A stretch of DNA of 64,000 nt from Arcticibacter sp. (lineage in GTDB: Bacteria; Bacteroidota; Bacteroidia; 2-12-FULL-35-15), in NCBI GenBank assembly GCA_021155045.1, contig JAJNQB010000014.1, forward strand, positions 186,001-250,000, written 5' to 3'. Below, piece by piece: positions 1 through 9,000 of this stretch. The position numbers and the translations under genes are program-made. Numbering within the stretch: the stretch's first letter is position 1; every line of letters begins with the position of its first letter. Under the pieces are notes generated by a model. The model was not told where the DNA came from, searched no databases, and saw only the letters and a list, made by a program, of their open reading frames with translations.

Positions 1-842
1 TCGTTTGCTAAACTACTTGCACCAAATCTAAACCATTCATTTGTTAACCAAGCAGAACCTAATGTTTCGTTAACCATTATTAAATATTGCAATGCCAGTT
101 TTGAAGTAGAAATTCCGCCTGCTGGTTTCATTCCTACCATTCTGCCCGTTGCATAGTAGTAATCTCTGATTGCTTCTAGCATTACAAGTGTAACCGGCAT
201 TGTAGCTGCTGGAGAAATTTTTCCTGTGGATGTTTTTATAAAATCAGCACCAGCATACATTGCAATTTCGCTCGCTTTTCTAACATTATCTAATGTTGAA
301 AGTTCTCCTGTTTCAAAAATTACTTTTAATCTTGCTTTTCCACATGCTTCTTTAATAGAAGCAATTTCATCAAATACAAAAGCATAATTTCCTTTTAAAA
401 ATTCACCACGAGAAATAACCATATCAATTTCATCAGCACCATTTTCAACTGCAAATTTTGTGTCAGAAATTTTTATTTCAGGTGTTGATTGTCCGCTTGG
501 AAATGCAGTAGAAACAGATGCAACTTTTATGTCAGTTCCTACCAAAGCGGTTTTAGCCGTTTTCACCATAGATGGATAAACACAAACTGCAGCAACGGTA
601 GGCAAGCCCGGGATAATATCATGAAGATGTGCTGCTTTATAACACATTTGTTTAACTTTTCCTTCAGTATCTTTTCCTTCTAATGTTGTTAAATCTATCA
701 TACTCAGAATCATTTTTAAGCCTTGTAATTTTGATTCTTTTTTGATGCTTCGGGTTGTAAATCTGGAAACACGCTCTTCTATACCAACTTGATCAACGGT
801 TGCTGTGTTTTTAAAATCGTGTGAAATAAATTTTGTGTTCAT
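1..842 (-). CDS. deoC: Deoxyribose-phosphate aldolase, C-terminal end cut by window edge
   Basis: Class I aldolase that splits 2-deoxyribose 5-phosphate into glyceraldehyde 3-phosphate and acetaldehyde in deoxynucleoside catabolism. Reading from the ATG at 842 on the minus strand gives MNTKFISHDF and then the DERA signatures: EIDMVI with the catalytic Asp, DFIKTSTGK with the Schiff-base Lys, and GMKPAGGI with the second catalytic Lys. The frame is open to base 1, so about 280 residues are visible and only the extreme C-terminus is missing. A TAnnTTTG-type box lies at 866-873 on the minus strand. The gene diverges from the cys operon. Family identification is secure. Confidence 0.95.
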   Translation of the reverse strand, partial: MNTKFISHDFKNTATVDQVGIEERVSRFTTRSIKKESKLQGLKMILSMIDLTTLEGKDTEGKVKQMCYKAAHLHDIIPGLPTVAAVCVYPSMVKTAKTALVGTDIKVASVSTAFPSGQSTPEIKISDTKFAVENGADEIDMVISRGEFLKGNYAFVFDEIASIKEACGKARLKVIFETGELSTLDNVRKASEIAMYAGADFIKTSTGKISPAATMPVTLVMLEAIRDYYYATGRMVGMKPAGGISTSKLALQYLIMVNETLGSAWLTNEWFRFGASSLAN

Positions 843-865
843 TCAATCTATAATTTGCAATCAAA

Positions 866-873
866 CAAAGGTA
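866..873 (-). promoter_or_regulatory. Putative promoter -7 box of deoC
   Basis: On the minus strand the sequence reads TACCTTTG, a match to the Bacteroidetes -7 consensus TAnnTTTG, 24 bases before the deoC ATG. No TTG was found at the usual 17-20 base distance, so only half of the promoter is supported. Confidence 0.45.
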
Positions 874-887
874 TTCAAAAAAATCTT

Positions 888-916
888 TTGAAATTTAAAA
901 AATAGGCTTACATTTG
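888..916 (+). promoter_or_regulatory. Bacteroidetes-type promoter of the cys leader and operon
   Basis: TTG at 888-890, an 18-base spacer, then TACATTTG at 909-916. This is a full match to the TTG-N17-20-TAnnTTTG consensus of the Bacteroidetes primary sigma factor. It predicts a transcript start near 920, a few bases before the leader ORF at 927. Confidence 0.75.
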
Positions 917-926
917 TCAACTCAAA

Positions 927-1001
927 ATGAAAACAACAACCTTTCCTAAAAAAATTAGCAAAAGCAATGCGATAATGTGTTGCATGATGTGCTGTAATTA
1001 A
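927..1001 (+). CDS. Cys-rich leader peptide of the sulfate-activation operon (candidate attenuator)
   Basis: A 24-codon ORF from ATG 927 to TAA 999-1001. Its N-terminal part is basic (MKTTTFPKKISKS) and it ends in MCCMMCCN, so four of the last seven sense codons are Cys (two TGT, two TGC) and three of the last eight are Met. It lies between a full promoter (888-916) and an intrinsic terminator (1038-1072) directly upstream of cysC. This is the geometry of a translational attenuator in which scarce Cys-tRNA stalls a ribosome at the Cys codons. Leader-peptide attenuation is well known for amino acid operons and Cys-rich leaders are described in actinobacteria. The mechanism here is inference; the ORF, its codons and the flanking signals are seen directly. 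Confidence 0.7.
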   Translation: MKTTTFPKKISKSNAIMCCMMCCN

Positions 1002-1037
1002 TATTAAGGAGGGCTTATAATATATTTTTATTAATTT

Positions 1038-1072
1038 AAAAGGTCTTTCCAAAATAGGTTAGACCTTTTTTT
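1038..1072 (+). terminator. Intrinsic terminator between leader ORF and cysC (attenuator)
   Basis: The arm AAAAGGTCT (1038-1046) pairs with AGACCTTTT (1061-1069) around a 14-base loop and runs into T residues to 1072. It ends only 11 bases before the cysC ATG, so it must be read through for cys expression. ACCTTT at 939-944, inside the leader ORF, is complementary to AAAGGT at 1039-1044 and could form part of a competing structure. That pairing is short and speculative. Confidence 0.7.
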
Positions 1073-1083
1073 ATATTTAAACG

Positions 1084-1659
1084 ATGCACAACATATTTCC
1101 AACAAACAATATTTTGATAAGAGCAGACAAAGAAAAATTGCTCCAGCAAAAAGGTATTTGTATTTGGTTTACAGGCTTAAGTGGTAGTGGAAAAACAACA
1201 ATAGCAATAGCTTTAGAAAAAGAGTTACGTAAAAAAGGATTACTTACGCAAATTTTAGATGGAGATAATATTCGTGCAGGAATCAATAATAATCTTGGAT
1301 TTAGCGATGAAGATAGAACAGAAAATATTAGAAGAATTGCAGAAATAACAAAGCTATTTGTGAATTGCGGAGTAATTACAATTTGTTGCTTTGTAAGTCC
1401 AACTGAAAAAATTAGAACACTTGCAAAAAGCATAATTGGAGAAAAAGATTTTTTTGAAATTTTTGTAAATACACCCATTGAAGTTTGTGAAAAAAGAGAT
1501 GTTAAGGGATTATATGCAAAAGCACGAAAAGGAGAAATTAAAGATTTTACAGGAGTAAATGCCCCGTTTGAAGAGCCAAAGAATCCTTTCTTGATACTTA
1601 ATAATGAAAAAAGTGTACAAGAAAATGTTGAAATAATAACTAATAAGATAAATGCATAG
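1084..1659 (+). CDS. cysC: Adenylylsulfate (APS) kinase
   Basis: Phosphorylates APS with ATP to PAPS in cytosolic sulfate activation. The 191-residue length is normal for a stand-alone CysC. Visible motifs are the P-loop GLSGSGKTT near residue 34, DGDNIRAGIN near 59, ENIRRIAEITKLF near 79, and the C-terminal RDVKGLYAKARKGEIKDFTG block typical of APS kinases. The usual FISPF motif reads CFVSPTEK here. First structural gene of cysC-cysD-cysN, 30 bases before cysD. The Cys-rich leader and terminator just upstream suggest control by cysteine supply. Confidence 0.95.
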   Translation: MHNIFPTNNILIRADKEKLLQQKGICIWFTGLSGSGKTTIAIALEKELRKKGLLTQILDGDNIRAGINNNLGFSDEDRTENIRRIAEITKLFVNCGVITICCFVSPTEKIRTLAKSIIGEKDFFEIFVNTPIEVCEKRDVKGLYAKARKGEIKDFTGVNAPFEEPKNPFLILNNEKSVQENVEIITNKINA

Positions 1660-1689
1660 ATACTTTAAAGATAATATTTGTAAGGAAAA

Positions 1690-2595
1690 ATGAAAAATTA
1701 CAACCTAACACATTTAAAAGAATTAGAAAGCGAAAGTATTTTTGTTATTCGAGAACTTGCTGCCCAGTTCGAAAAACCAGCATTACTTTTTTCTGGAGGA
1801 AAAGATTCAATCGTTTGTTTTCATCTTGCAAGAAAAGCATTTGCGCCAGCTAAAATGCCTTTCCCTTTGGTTCATGTGGATACAGGTCATAATTTTGAAG
1901 AGACAATAGTTTTTCGTGATGAAATCGCAAAAAAATATGGTGTTCAACTAATTGTTGGTTCTGTACAACAAAGTATTGATGAAGGTAAAGCAATAGAAGA
2001 AAAAGGATTTAACGCAAGTAGAAATGTGCTTCAAACAATAACGCTGTTAGACACAATTGAAAAACACAAGTTTGATGCATTGATTGGTGGAGCAAGAAGA
2101 GATGAAGAAAAAGCAAGAGCAAAAGAACGATTCTTTTCTCATCGTGATGAGTTCGGACAATGGGATCCAAAAAATCAACGTCCAGAATTATGGAATATTT
2201 TTAACGGTAAAAAACATATTGGTGAACATTTTAGAGTTTTTCCGATTAGTAATTGGACAGAGATGGATGTTTGGCAATATATTTTACAAGAACAAATTGA
2301 TATTCCATCAATCTATTTTACTCACGAAAGAGAATGTTTTGTTCGTGATGGAGTAATTTATGCTCATTCGCATGTAATACCACTAAAACCAACTGAAAAA
2401 GTTGAAAAAATGCAAGTGCGTTTTAGAACGATTGGTGATATAAGTTGCACTGGAGCAGTATTGTCAGAAGCAAATACATTAGAACAAATAGTAGAAGAGG
2501 TTGCATCAACAAGGGTTACAGAAAGAGGCAGTAGAATTGATGATAAGCGCTCAGAAGCTGCAATGGAAGACAGAAAAAAACAAGGGTATTTTTAA
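1690..2595 (+). CDS. cysD: Sulfate adenylyltransferase subunit 2
   Basis: Catalytic subunit of the CysDN ATP sulfurylase, which makes APS from ATP and sulfate. It has 301 residues, the standard length. The PP-loop SGGKDSIVCFHLA is near residue 34, followed by HVDTGHNF, GGARRDEEKARAKER, NWTEMDVWQYI and the C-terminal RGSRIDDKRSEAAMEDRKKQGYF block that is highly conserved in CysD. The partner gene cysN starts about 470 bases downstream instead of adjoining, because a small ORF with flanking inverted repeats lies in between. The left inverted-repeat arm begins at the cysD stop codon. Confidence 0.97.
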   Translation: MKNYNLTHLKELESESIFVIRELAAQFEKPALLFSGGKDSIVCFHLARKAFAPAKMPFPLVHVDTGHNFEETIVFRDEIAKKYGVQLIVGSVQQSIDEGKAIEEKGFNASRNVLQTITLLDTIEKHKFDALIGGARRDEEKARAKERFFSHRDEFGQWDPKNQRPELWNIFNGKKHIGEHFRVFPISNWTEMDVWQYILQEQIDIPSIYFTHERECFVRDGVIYAHSHVIPLKPTEKVEKMQVRFRTIGDISCTGAVLSEANTLEQIVEEVASTRVTERGSRIDDKRSEAAMEDRKKQGYF

Positions 2596-2626
2596 AGTCG
2601 AATTTCGGAAGTGTTATTTCGGAAGT
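2595..2626 (+). repeat. Left arm of a 32-bp inverted repeat bracketing the four-helix-bundle gene
   Basis: The reverse complement of 2595-2626 matches 3071-3102 at 31 of 32 positions. Within the arm TTTCGGAAGT occurs twice, and a degenerate third copy (ATTCAGAAGT) follows at 2631-2640. The arm starts at the last base of the cysD stop codon. In the cysD-cysN transcript the arms could form a long stem that loops out about 440 bases. Confidence 0.85.
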
Positions 2627-2657
2627 GAGCATTCAGAAGTAAAAATTTAGAAAAAAA

Positions 2658-3010
2658 ATGAAAAATGATTTAAAAGGAAGAACAAAAAAATTTGCTATTG
2701 ATATTATCCGTTTTGTAAGAATTTTACCTAAAAGTGATGAAGGATATATTTTAGGAAAACAATTACTTCGTTCAGGGACAAGTGTTGGTGCTAATTATAG
2801 AGCCGCATGCAAAGCAAAATCAACGGCAGATTTTATTAATAAAATAACCATTGTTGAAGAGGAAGCGGATGAAGTTGTTATTGGTTAGAATTAATAATTG
2901 AAACAGGAATTTTAGATTTAAAATATGTAGAGCCATTATTAAAAGAAGCCAATGAACTTACCGCTATTTTTACATCAGCAGGAAAAACAGCAAAAGAAAA
3001 TAAAAAATAG
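2658..3010 (+). pseudogene. Four-helix-bundle protein (23S rRNA intervening-sequence, S23 family), frameshifted
   Basis: The first frame reads MKNDLKGRTKKFAIDIIRFV, then GTSVGANYRAACKAKSTADF and KITIVEEEADEVV, the typical S23/IVP pattern. It stops at 2886-2888. Moving to the frame that begins with TGG at 2882 restores the expected WLELIIETGIL and continues to a stop at 3008-3010. Together the halves give about 117 residues, the normal family length, so one base is missing near 2880. The family forms pentameric four-helix bundles encoded in 23S rRNA intervening sequences and free-standing loci; its biochemical role is not established. It lies between cysD and cysN, inside inverted repeats. A sequencing error could also explain the shift. 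Confidence 0.85.
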
Positions 3011-3061
3011 TTGAAATACGTATTTTAAGATTTATATTTTATTAAGTAATTAAACTTTATT

Positions 3062-4360
3062 ATGAAAAATACTTCCGAAATAACACTTCCGAAATCCGAC
3101 TTATCTGGATATCTTGAGATGGATTTACTCCGTTTTACAACAGCAGGAAGTGTTGATGATGGTAAAAGTACTTTAATCGGAAGATTACTTTACGATTCAA
3201 AATCAATTTTTGAAGACCAATACGAAGCAATCAAAACAACAAGCGAAAATAGAGGAGAAGAATATGTAAACCTTGCTTTGCTAACAGACGGCTTACGTGC
3301 AGAGAGAGAACAAGGGATTACAATTGATGTTGCTTATCGTTATTTCGCAACTCCGAAAAGAAAATTTATAATTGCAGACACTCCTGGGCACATACAATAC
3401 ACACGCAACATGGTTACTGGTGCAAGTACTGCAAATGCTGCTCTTATATTGATTGATGCAAGAAAAGGTGTAATTGAACAAACTATGAGACATACCTATA
3501 TTGCTTCATTGTTGCGTATTCCACATGTGATTGTTTGTGTAAATAAAATGGATTTGGTTGAATTTAGTGAAGATGTATTTGAAAAAATAAAAAAAGACTA
3601 CGAAGCTTTTGCAACTCAATTGGATATAAACGACATTCGTTTTATTCCGATTAGTGCATTAAAAGGAGACAATGTTGTGGATCAATCAAAAAACATGGAT
3701 TGGTACAAAGGAAGCACTTTAATGTATTTGTTAGAAAATATTCATATTGCAAATGACCAAAATTTATCTGACGCAAGATTTCCAGTCCAATATGTTATTC
3801 GTCCAATGAGTAATGAATACCATGATTACAGAGGATATGCAGGCAGAGTTGTGGGAGGTATTTTTAAAAAAAATGATGAAATTACCGTTTTGCCCAGTGG
3901 ATTAAAATCAAAAATAAAAACGATAGAATTAGGGAATCAACAACTTGAAGAAGCGTTTGCTCCAATGAGTGTTACAATTACTTTACAGGATGAAATTGAT
4001 ATCTCAAGAGGAGATACTATAGTTAAATCAGACAATCAAGCAGAGCCAACACAAGATATTGAAATTATGGTTTGTTGGTTAAGTGAAAAGCCTTTGCAGC
4101 TGAATGGAAAATACTCATTAAAACACACTTCAAAAGATGTTCGATGTGTTGTAAAAGATATTCAACACAAAGTGAATATAAATACTCTTGAAAAAATTGT
4201 AGAAGACAAAACAATAATATTAAATGACATTGCCAAGTTGAGTTTAAGAACTACCGCTCCAATTGTAGTTGATAAATACAAACAAAACAGATCCACAGGT
4301 AGTGTTATTCTTATTGATGAAGCTACTAATATTACTGTTGGCGCAGGAATGATTGTTTAA
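3062..4360 (+). CDS. cysN: Sulfate adenylyltransferase subunit 1 (GTPase)
   Basis: EF-Tu-like GTPase partner of CysD that drives APS synthesis by GTP hydrolysis. It has 432 residues with G1 AGSVDDGKST, G3 DTPGH, G4 NKMD and G5 SALKGD, followed by two beta-barrel domains. No APS kinase domain is fused; that function is cysC upstream. The start at 3062 is the first possible ATG, but conserved homology begins at MDLLRFTTAGS, whose Met at 3119 could also initiate. The extra N-terminal residues are largely encoded by the right arm of the 32-bp inverted repeat (3071-3102), so the present 5' end may have been formed when the element arrived. Confidence 0.95.
   Translation: MKNTSEITLPKSDLSGYLEMDLLRFTTAGSVDDGKSTLIGRLLYDSKSIFEDQYEAIKTTSENRGEEYVNLALLTDGLRAEREQGITIDVAYRYFATPKRKFIIADTPGHIQYTRNMVTGASTANAALILIDARKGVIEQTMRHTYIASLLRIPHVIVCVNKMDLVEFSEDVFEKIKKDYEAFATQLDINDIRFIPISALKGDNVVDQSKNMDWYKGSTLMYLLENIHIANDQNLSDARFPVQYVIRPMSNEYHDYRGYAGRVVGGIFKKNDEITVLPSGLKSKIKTIELGNQQLEEAFAPMSVTITLQDEIDISRGDTIVKSDNQAEPTQDIEIMVCWLSEKPLQLNGKYSLKHTSKDVRCVVKDIQHKVNINTLEKIVEDKTIILNDIAKLSLRTTAPIVVDKYKQNRSTGSVILIDEATNITVGAGMIV
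3071..3102 (+). repeat. Right arm of the 32-bp inverted repeat, inside the cysN 5' end
   Basis: Inverted copy of 2595-2626 with one mismatch in 32. It encodes cysN residues 4-14 from the 3062 start, upstream of the conserved GTPase sequence. Pairing with the left arm would bury the ribosome entry region of cysN. Confidence 0.85.
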
Positions 4361-4408
4361 CCGTTTTGGTTTTGTCAATCCTTGTTTAAAGTATCAAAAA
4401 CGTGTAAT

Positions 4409-4484
4409 ACAGCTTCTCTCTCGGCATTTACAATACTAAGCAAGAAATAATCTTTGGGCTGTTTCTTACTAAGTATTGGTATAA
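4409..4484. repeat. 76-bp hairpin repeat, copy 1 (MITE-like)
   Basis: The reverse complement of this segment aligns over its full length with 55547-55620, with one 2-base gap and few mismatches. It has an internal hairpin: CAATACTAAGCAAGAAA (4431-4447) pairs with TTTCTTACTAAGTATTG (4462-4478) at 15 of 17 positions. It lies between the cysN stop and the promoter box of the MORN gene. No coding content is apparent. Confidence 0.8.
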
Positions 4485-4501
4485 AATTCCTTAAAAATAT
4501 G

Positions 4502-4509
4502 TACTTTTG
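4502..4509 (+). promoter_or_regulatory. Putative -7 box for the MORN-kinase-regulator operon
   Basis: TACTTTTG matches TAnnTTTG 22 bases before the ATG at 4532. The nearest TTG upstream is 23 bases away, inside the hairpin repeat, which is longer than the usual spacing. Confidence 0.4.
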
Positions 4510-4531
4510 TTAGGATTAAGTATATTTGGAT

Positions 4532-6085
4532 ATGCGCGTACTTTTAGTTATTCCCTTTTTCTTGTTTTCTGTTGCACTAGTTGCACAGCCCACCAATAAT
4601 CAAAACATTAATCCAAACGGATTCAATAAATTTTATTACGATAATGGAGTTGTTTCCAGCGAAGGCACAATGCGTGATGGTAAACCAGATGGATATTGGA
4701 AAACATATTCTACCAACGGCAAATTAAAATCGGAAGGAAACAGAAAAAATTTTTTGCTGGACAGCGTTTGGAAATTTTATAATGACCAATCAAAACTTGC
4801 TTTTGAGTTTAAATATAAAGAAGGTAAAAAAAATGGTTTCAAAAAAACTTTCGACACTAAAGAAGGATTTGTAATTAGTGCAGAAAATTATGAAGCAGAT
4901 GTAAAACAAGGCACTTCTTATATATACTACCCTGATGGAAAAGTAAAACAAACAATTCCATTTTTGGGTGGCAAAGAAGAAGGAATTGGTTATGAATTAA
5001 CTCCTGATAGTACCATAATAACTATTACCGAATATAAAATGGGGTTTATTCAAAAAGAAGAAAGAATAAACAGGAAGGATGCAAATGGATTAAAACAAGG
5101 AATGTGGAAAGAATTTTATCCGAACGGAATTGTTAAAACCGAAGTCCCCTATTCTGATGATAAAATGAATGGTTACTTAAAAGAGTATAATGCTAAAGGA
5201 AGTTTGTTGAATACAACAAAATATGTATTTGGTATTTTGCAAACAAATGTTCCTGAGTTAGCAAAATTGGATGTACAATCTTCTTATTATGATAATGGTG
5301 CTGTAAAATTTACTGCCACATACAGAGATGGTATTGCAGAAGGAATACACAGAGAGTTTGCAGAAGACGGGAGCATTAAAAATGCTAAAATTTATGTAGA
5401 AGGAATTTTAACTGCAGAAGGCGTTTTAGATACAGCAGGAAGGCAACAAGGCGTATGGAAAGAATATTATCCTGGAGGACAAATAAAATCACAAGGCGAA
5501 TATTTAAATAGCATCCGAATTGGAGAATGGATTTTTTATCATTCAAATGGAAAAATTGAACAACGCGGAAAATACGATAAAAAGGGGAAAGCGCAAGGTG
5601 TTTGGAAATGGTATTATGAAAGCGGAAACATATTGAGAGAAGAAAATTATCTGAACAATAAACAAGATGGAATAATGACAGAGTACGATGATAGTACAAA
5701 AGTAATAACCAAAGGAGAATACATTGATGGCTTAAGAGAAGGTCCTTGGTTTTTAGAATTGCAGTATTATCGAGAAGAAGGAAGTTATAAGGCAGGAAGA
5801 AGAGATGGAGAATGGAAACATTATTTTACAGAGACAAATAAACTACGATTTATTGGAAAATTTATTGATGGTGTACCTGATGGACTTCAAATTTATTACT
5901 ACCCAAATGGAAAAAAAAGACAGGAAGGGAAATATGCTGGAGGAATGAAAGAGGGTGATTGGAATTTTTATGATGAAATGGGGTTTTTGTTTTTAACGAT
6001 AACATATAAAAGTGATGTTGAGATAAAATTTGATGGAATAAAAATTACTCCCGAAACACCAACATCGGAGCCTAGTATTAAATAA
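4532..6085 (+). CDS. Exported MORN-repeat (YwqK-like) protein
   Basis: A 517-residue protein with an N-terminal signal peptide (MRVLLVIPFFLFSVALVAQ). The rest is a series of imperfect 20-25 residue repeats of the type YDNGxxxxEGxxxxGxxxGxWxxY, the MORN-variant repeat often annotated as toxin-antitoxin YwqK family antitoxin in Bacteroidetes. No catalytic motif was seen. These repeats form beta-hairpin ladders; the function is unknown. The ATG at 4532 is preferred over an in-frame TTG two codons upstream. Its stop overlaps the kinase start (TAATG, 6083-6087), so it is probably translationally coupled to the histidine kinase. A related protein is encoded at 25620-27350. Confidence 0.85.
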   Translation: MRVLLVIPFFLFSVALVAQPTNNQNINPNGFNKFYYDNGVVSSEGTMRDGKPDGYWKTYSTNGKLKSEGNRKNFLLDSVWKFYNDQSKLAFEFKYKEGKKNGFKKTFDTKEGFVISAENYEADVKQGTSYIYYPDGKVKQTIPFLGGKEEGIGYELTPDSTIITITEYKMGFIQKEERINRKDANGLKQGMWKEFYPNGIVKTEVPYSDDKMNGYLKEYNAKGSLLNTTKYVFGILQTNVPELAKLDVQSSYYDNGAVKFTATYRDGIAEGIHREFAEDGSIKNAKIYVEGILTAEGVLDTAGRQQGVWKEYYPGGQIKSQGEYLNSIRIGEWIFYHSNGKIEQRGKYDKKGKAQGVWKWYYESGNILREENYLNNKQDGIMTEYDDSTKVITKGEYIDGLREGPWFLELQYYREEGSYKAGRRDGEWKHYFTETNKLRFIGKFIDGVPDGLQIYYYPNGKKRQEGKYAGGMKEGDWNFYDEMGFLFLTITYKSDVEIKFDGIKITPETPTSEPSIK

Positions 6086-9000
6086 TGGCAAAAAAAAACA
6101 AAAATATATTAAAGTTAAGATCTGAGAAAAAAAAACCCAGAAAAAAAATCATTGCTACAAAAAAAGGAAAGATAGTCCATAAAAATGAACCGACTCTTAA
6201 TAACTCTCAATGGCAATCATTTTTTAAATATTCTCAAAACATAATTTTTATTGTAAATAAAAAATTAGAAATAATTGATATTAACAAATTAGAAAAAGGA
6301 TATACAAAAAAAAATGTTGTAGGAACAAGTGTGTTGTCTTTTATAAGTCAAGAGTCACAAAAAACAATGAAACGCTCCATTGCTTCGGTTTTTAAAACTG
6401 GTAAACATCAACAATACTTATGTGATCGCATAACACCTGCTGGGCAAAAAAAATATTACTCCAATACCGCCACTCCAATTATTATTAATAAAAAAGTAGT
6501 GGCTGTAATTATTGAAGCAACCGATGTAACGAAAAATATAGAAAACGAAAAAAAATTAGAAGTAAGTGAATCAAAATTTAGAATGCTTGCAGAGAATGCT
6601 GTAGATATTATTTCAAGATATCAAGTATATCCGGAGCCTAAACTAGAATACATAAGCCCTTCGGTAAAAAAAATTACAGGATATTCTCCAAAAGATTTTT
6701 ACAATGACCCACATTTTGGTTCAAGAATCATTCATCCTGAAGATTTAAAGATATTAGCGGAGATGCAAAAAAAATCTGCTAGCACTTTTATTAAAAACAA
6801 ACCTCAGGTTTTTGTTGCACGTTGGATTAGAAAAGATGGAAAAATTATTTGGATTGAAACAATTAACAACTCCATTTTTGATTCTAGCAATAAGCTTGTT
6901 GCTGTGGAGGCTGTTGGCAGAGATATTACCGAAAGAAAAAAACTAGAAGAAGAAAAAAAACAAAGCGAAAAAACCTTTACCCAAGTACTGGATAACATTA
7001 ATGAGCTAGTTTATTATGTTGAAATAAAAGATGATGGAACCAGAAAAGTAAAATATTTAGGAAAACAGATAGAAAAACTTTTAGGCATTACACAACAGCA
7101 ATATCAGAATTTAGGAAAAAAATTATTGGACTACTGCCACCCAGATGATGTGGCTAGTTTAATGGAAAAAGCCTCAAAACTTAAACAAAACAAAAAAGCA
7201 GAACAATTTGTTTTTCGTTTTAAAAATCCCAAGACAAAAAAATATATATGGCTTGAAGAAAGAATAACTCCACAATTCGATACTAAGGGAAAGCACATTG
7301 GGAATTTTGGAATTACTGCTGACGTTACAGATCGTATAGAATCAGAAGAAAGAACAAAACAAAACGAAGAAAAATTTAGGATGTTAGCCGAGAATGCAAT
7401 GGATGTAATCTATCGTTATACCATACTTCCTCAACCTCGATATGAATATATTAGTCCATCAGTTTTCAAAATGTCGGGTTATACACCCGAAGATTTTTAT
7501 AAGGACCCATTTATTGCTTTTAAAATTGTACATCCTGACGACTTGCATCTTTTGGGCGATTCCGAAGAATCACTAAAAGAAAAAAATAAAATTTCTGGAA
7601 TTAAAGAAGAACAAGTTGTATTAAGGTGGATTAAAAAAGATGGTTCAATTATCTGGACTGAAACACGTACTTATGATATTTTTGATAAAGAAGGCAATAA
7701 AATTGCTATTGAAGGAATATCCAGAGATGTAACCACTCAAAAACACAATGAACTCAAACTAAAAGAAAGTGAAGAGCGTTTTAAAATGCTTTCGAATGTT
7801 GCTTTCGAAGGTATTGTATTTAGCGAGAATGGTATAATTGTGGACGTGAACGACCAATTTTTAAAAATGTTTGGATACAAAAAAATTAAAGAGGTAGTCG
7901 GAAAAGATATGATAGAAGATTTTGTTGTTGATGAACAAAAAGGGATAGTAAAAAAATACGCAAAAATTAATTCATCTGAACCACTAGAAATACTAGTTAA
8001 GAGGAAAAATAATTCTGTTTTTACCGTAGAAACCAAAAGTCAAAATATTGACCTTGAAAACAAAACATTGCGCGCAACTGTAATTTATGATGTAACTAAA
8101 AGAAAACAAAACGAGCTTGCATTAAATCAAAGTATAGAAAATTACAAAAGTTTAGTGGATTATTCTCCCGATGGAGTAATGATTCATGTTGATAGTATGG
8201 TTAAGTTTGCCAATCCAAGTGCATTAAAAATGGTTGGAGCAAATGATTTTTCTGTAATAAAAAATCAATCCTTTTTAACATTCGTACTTCCAGAGTTTCA
8301 TGAATTAATAAAAGAGAGATTAAAAATTATTAAAACTGGAAAAATTTTGGATTTTCTGGAAGTAAAAATAAAACGATTTGACGGACAAGTAGTGATTCTA
8401 GAAACAAAATCAATTCCTATAAAATTTAATGGAGAAAATGCTATTCAAGTTGTGTTTCATGATGTAACGGATAAAAAACAATTATTGAATGAGCAGTTAA
8501 GAGCCCAACTTGCAGAAGAAACAAATCAGAAATTACAGAAAGAAATTAATGAACGCAGAAAAACAGAAGCAAAGTTAAGCGAAGCTCAAAAGTATTCACA
8601 AATGTTGATTGACAGTTCTTTGGATATGATTTGTGCATCAGATAGAAAAGGTAATATTATTGAGTTTAATAATGCCGCATTAAAAACATTTGGATATAGT
8701 TTTGACGAAATTATTGGTAAAAATGTAAGTATCTTATATGCAAATCCTAGCGACAGAATAAAAATAACAGATGATGAGCTCTATGTTAAAGGAACCTACG
8801 CAGGTGAAGTTGTAAATAAAAAGAAAAATGGAGAACTTTTTGTTGCTTATTTGTCGGCATCAGTCTTGAAGGATGATGATGGTAATATCATTGGTGCAAT
8901 GGGAGTTTCAAGGGATATTTCTGAATTAAAAAGAGCAGAAATGGAATTAAAAGAAAGTGAAGAGTTACTAAAAAAACAATCGGCAAAGTTAAATGCAGTA

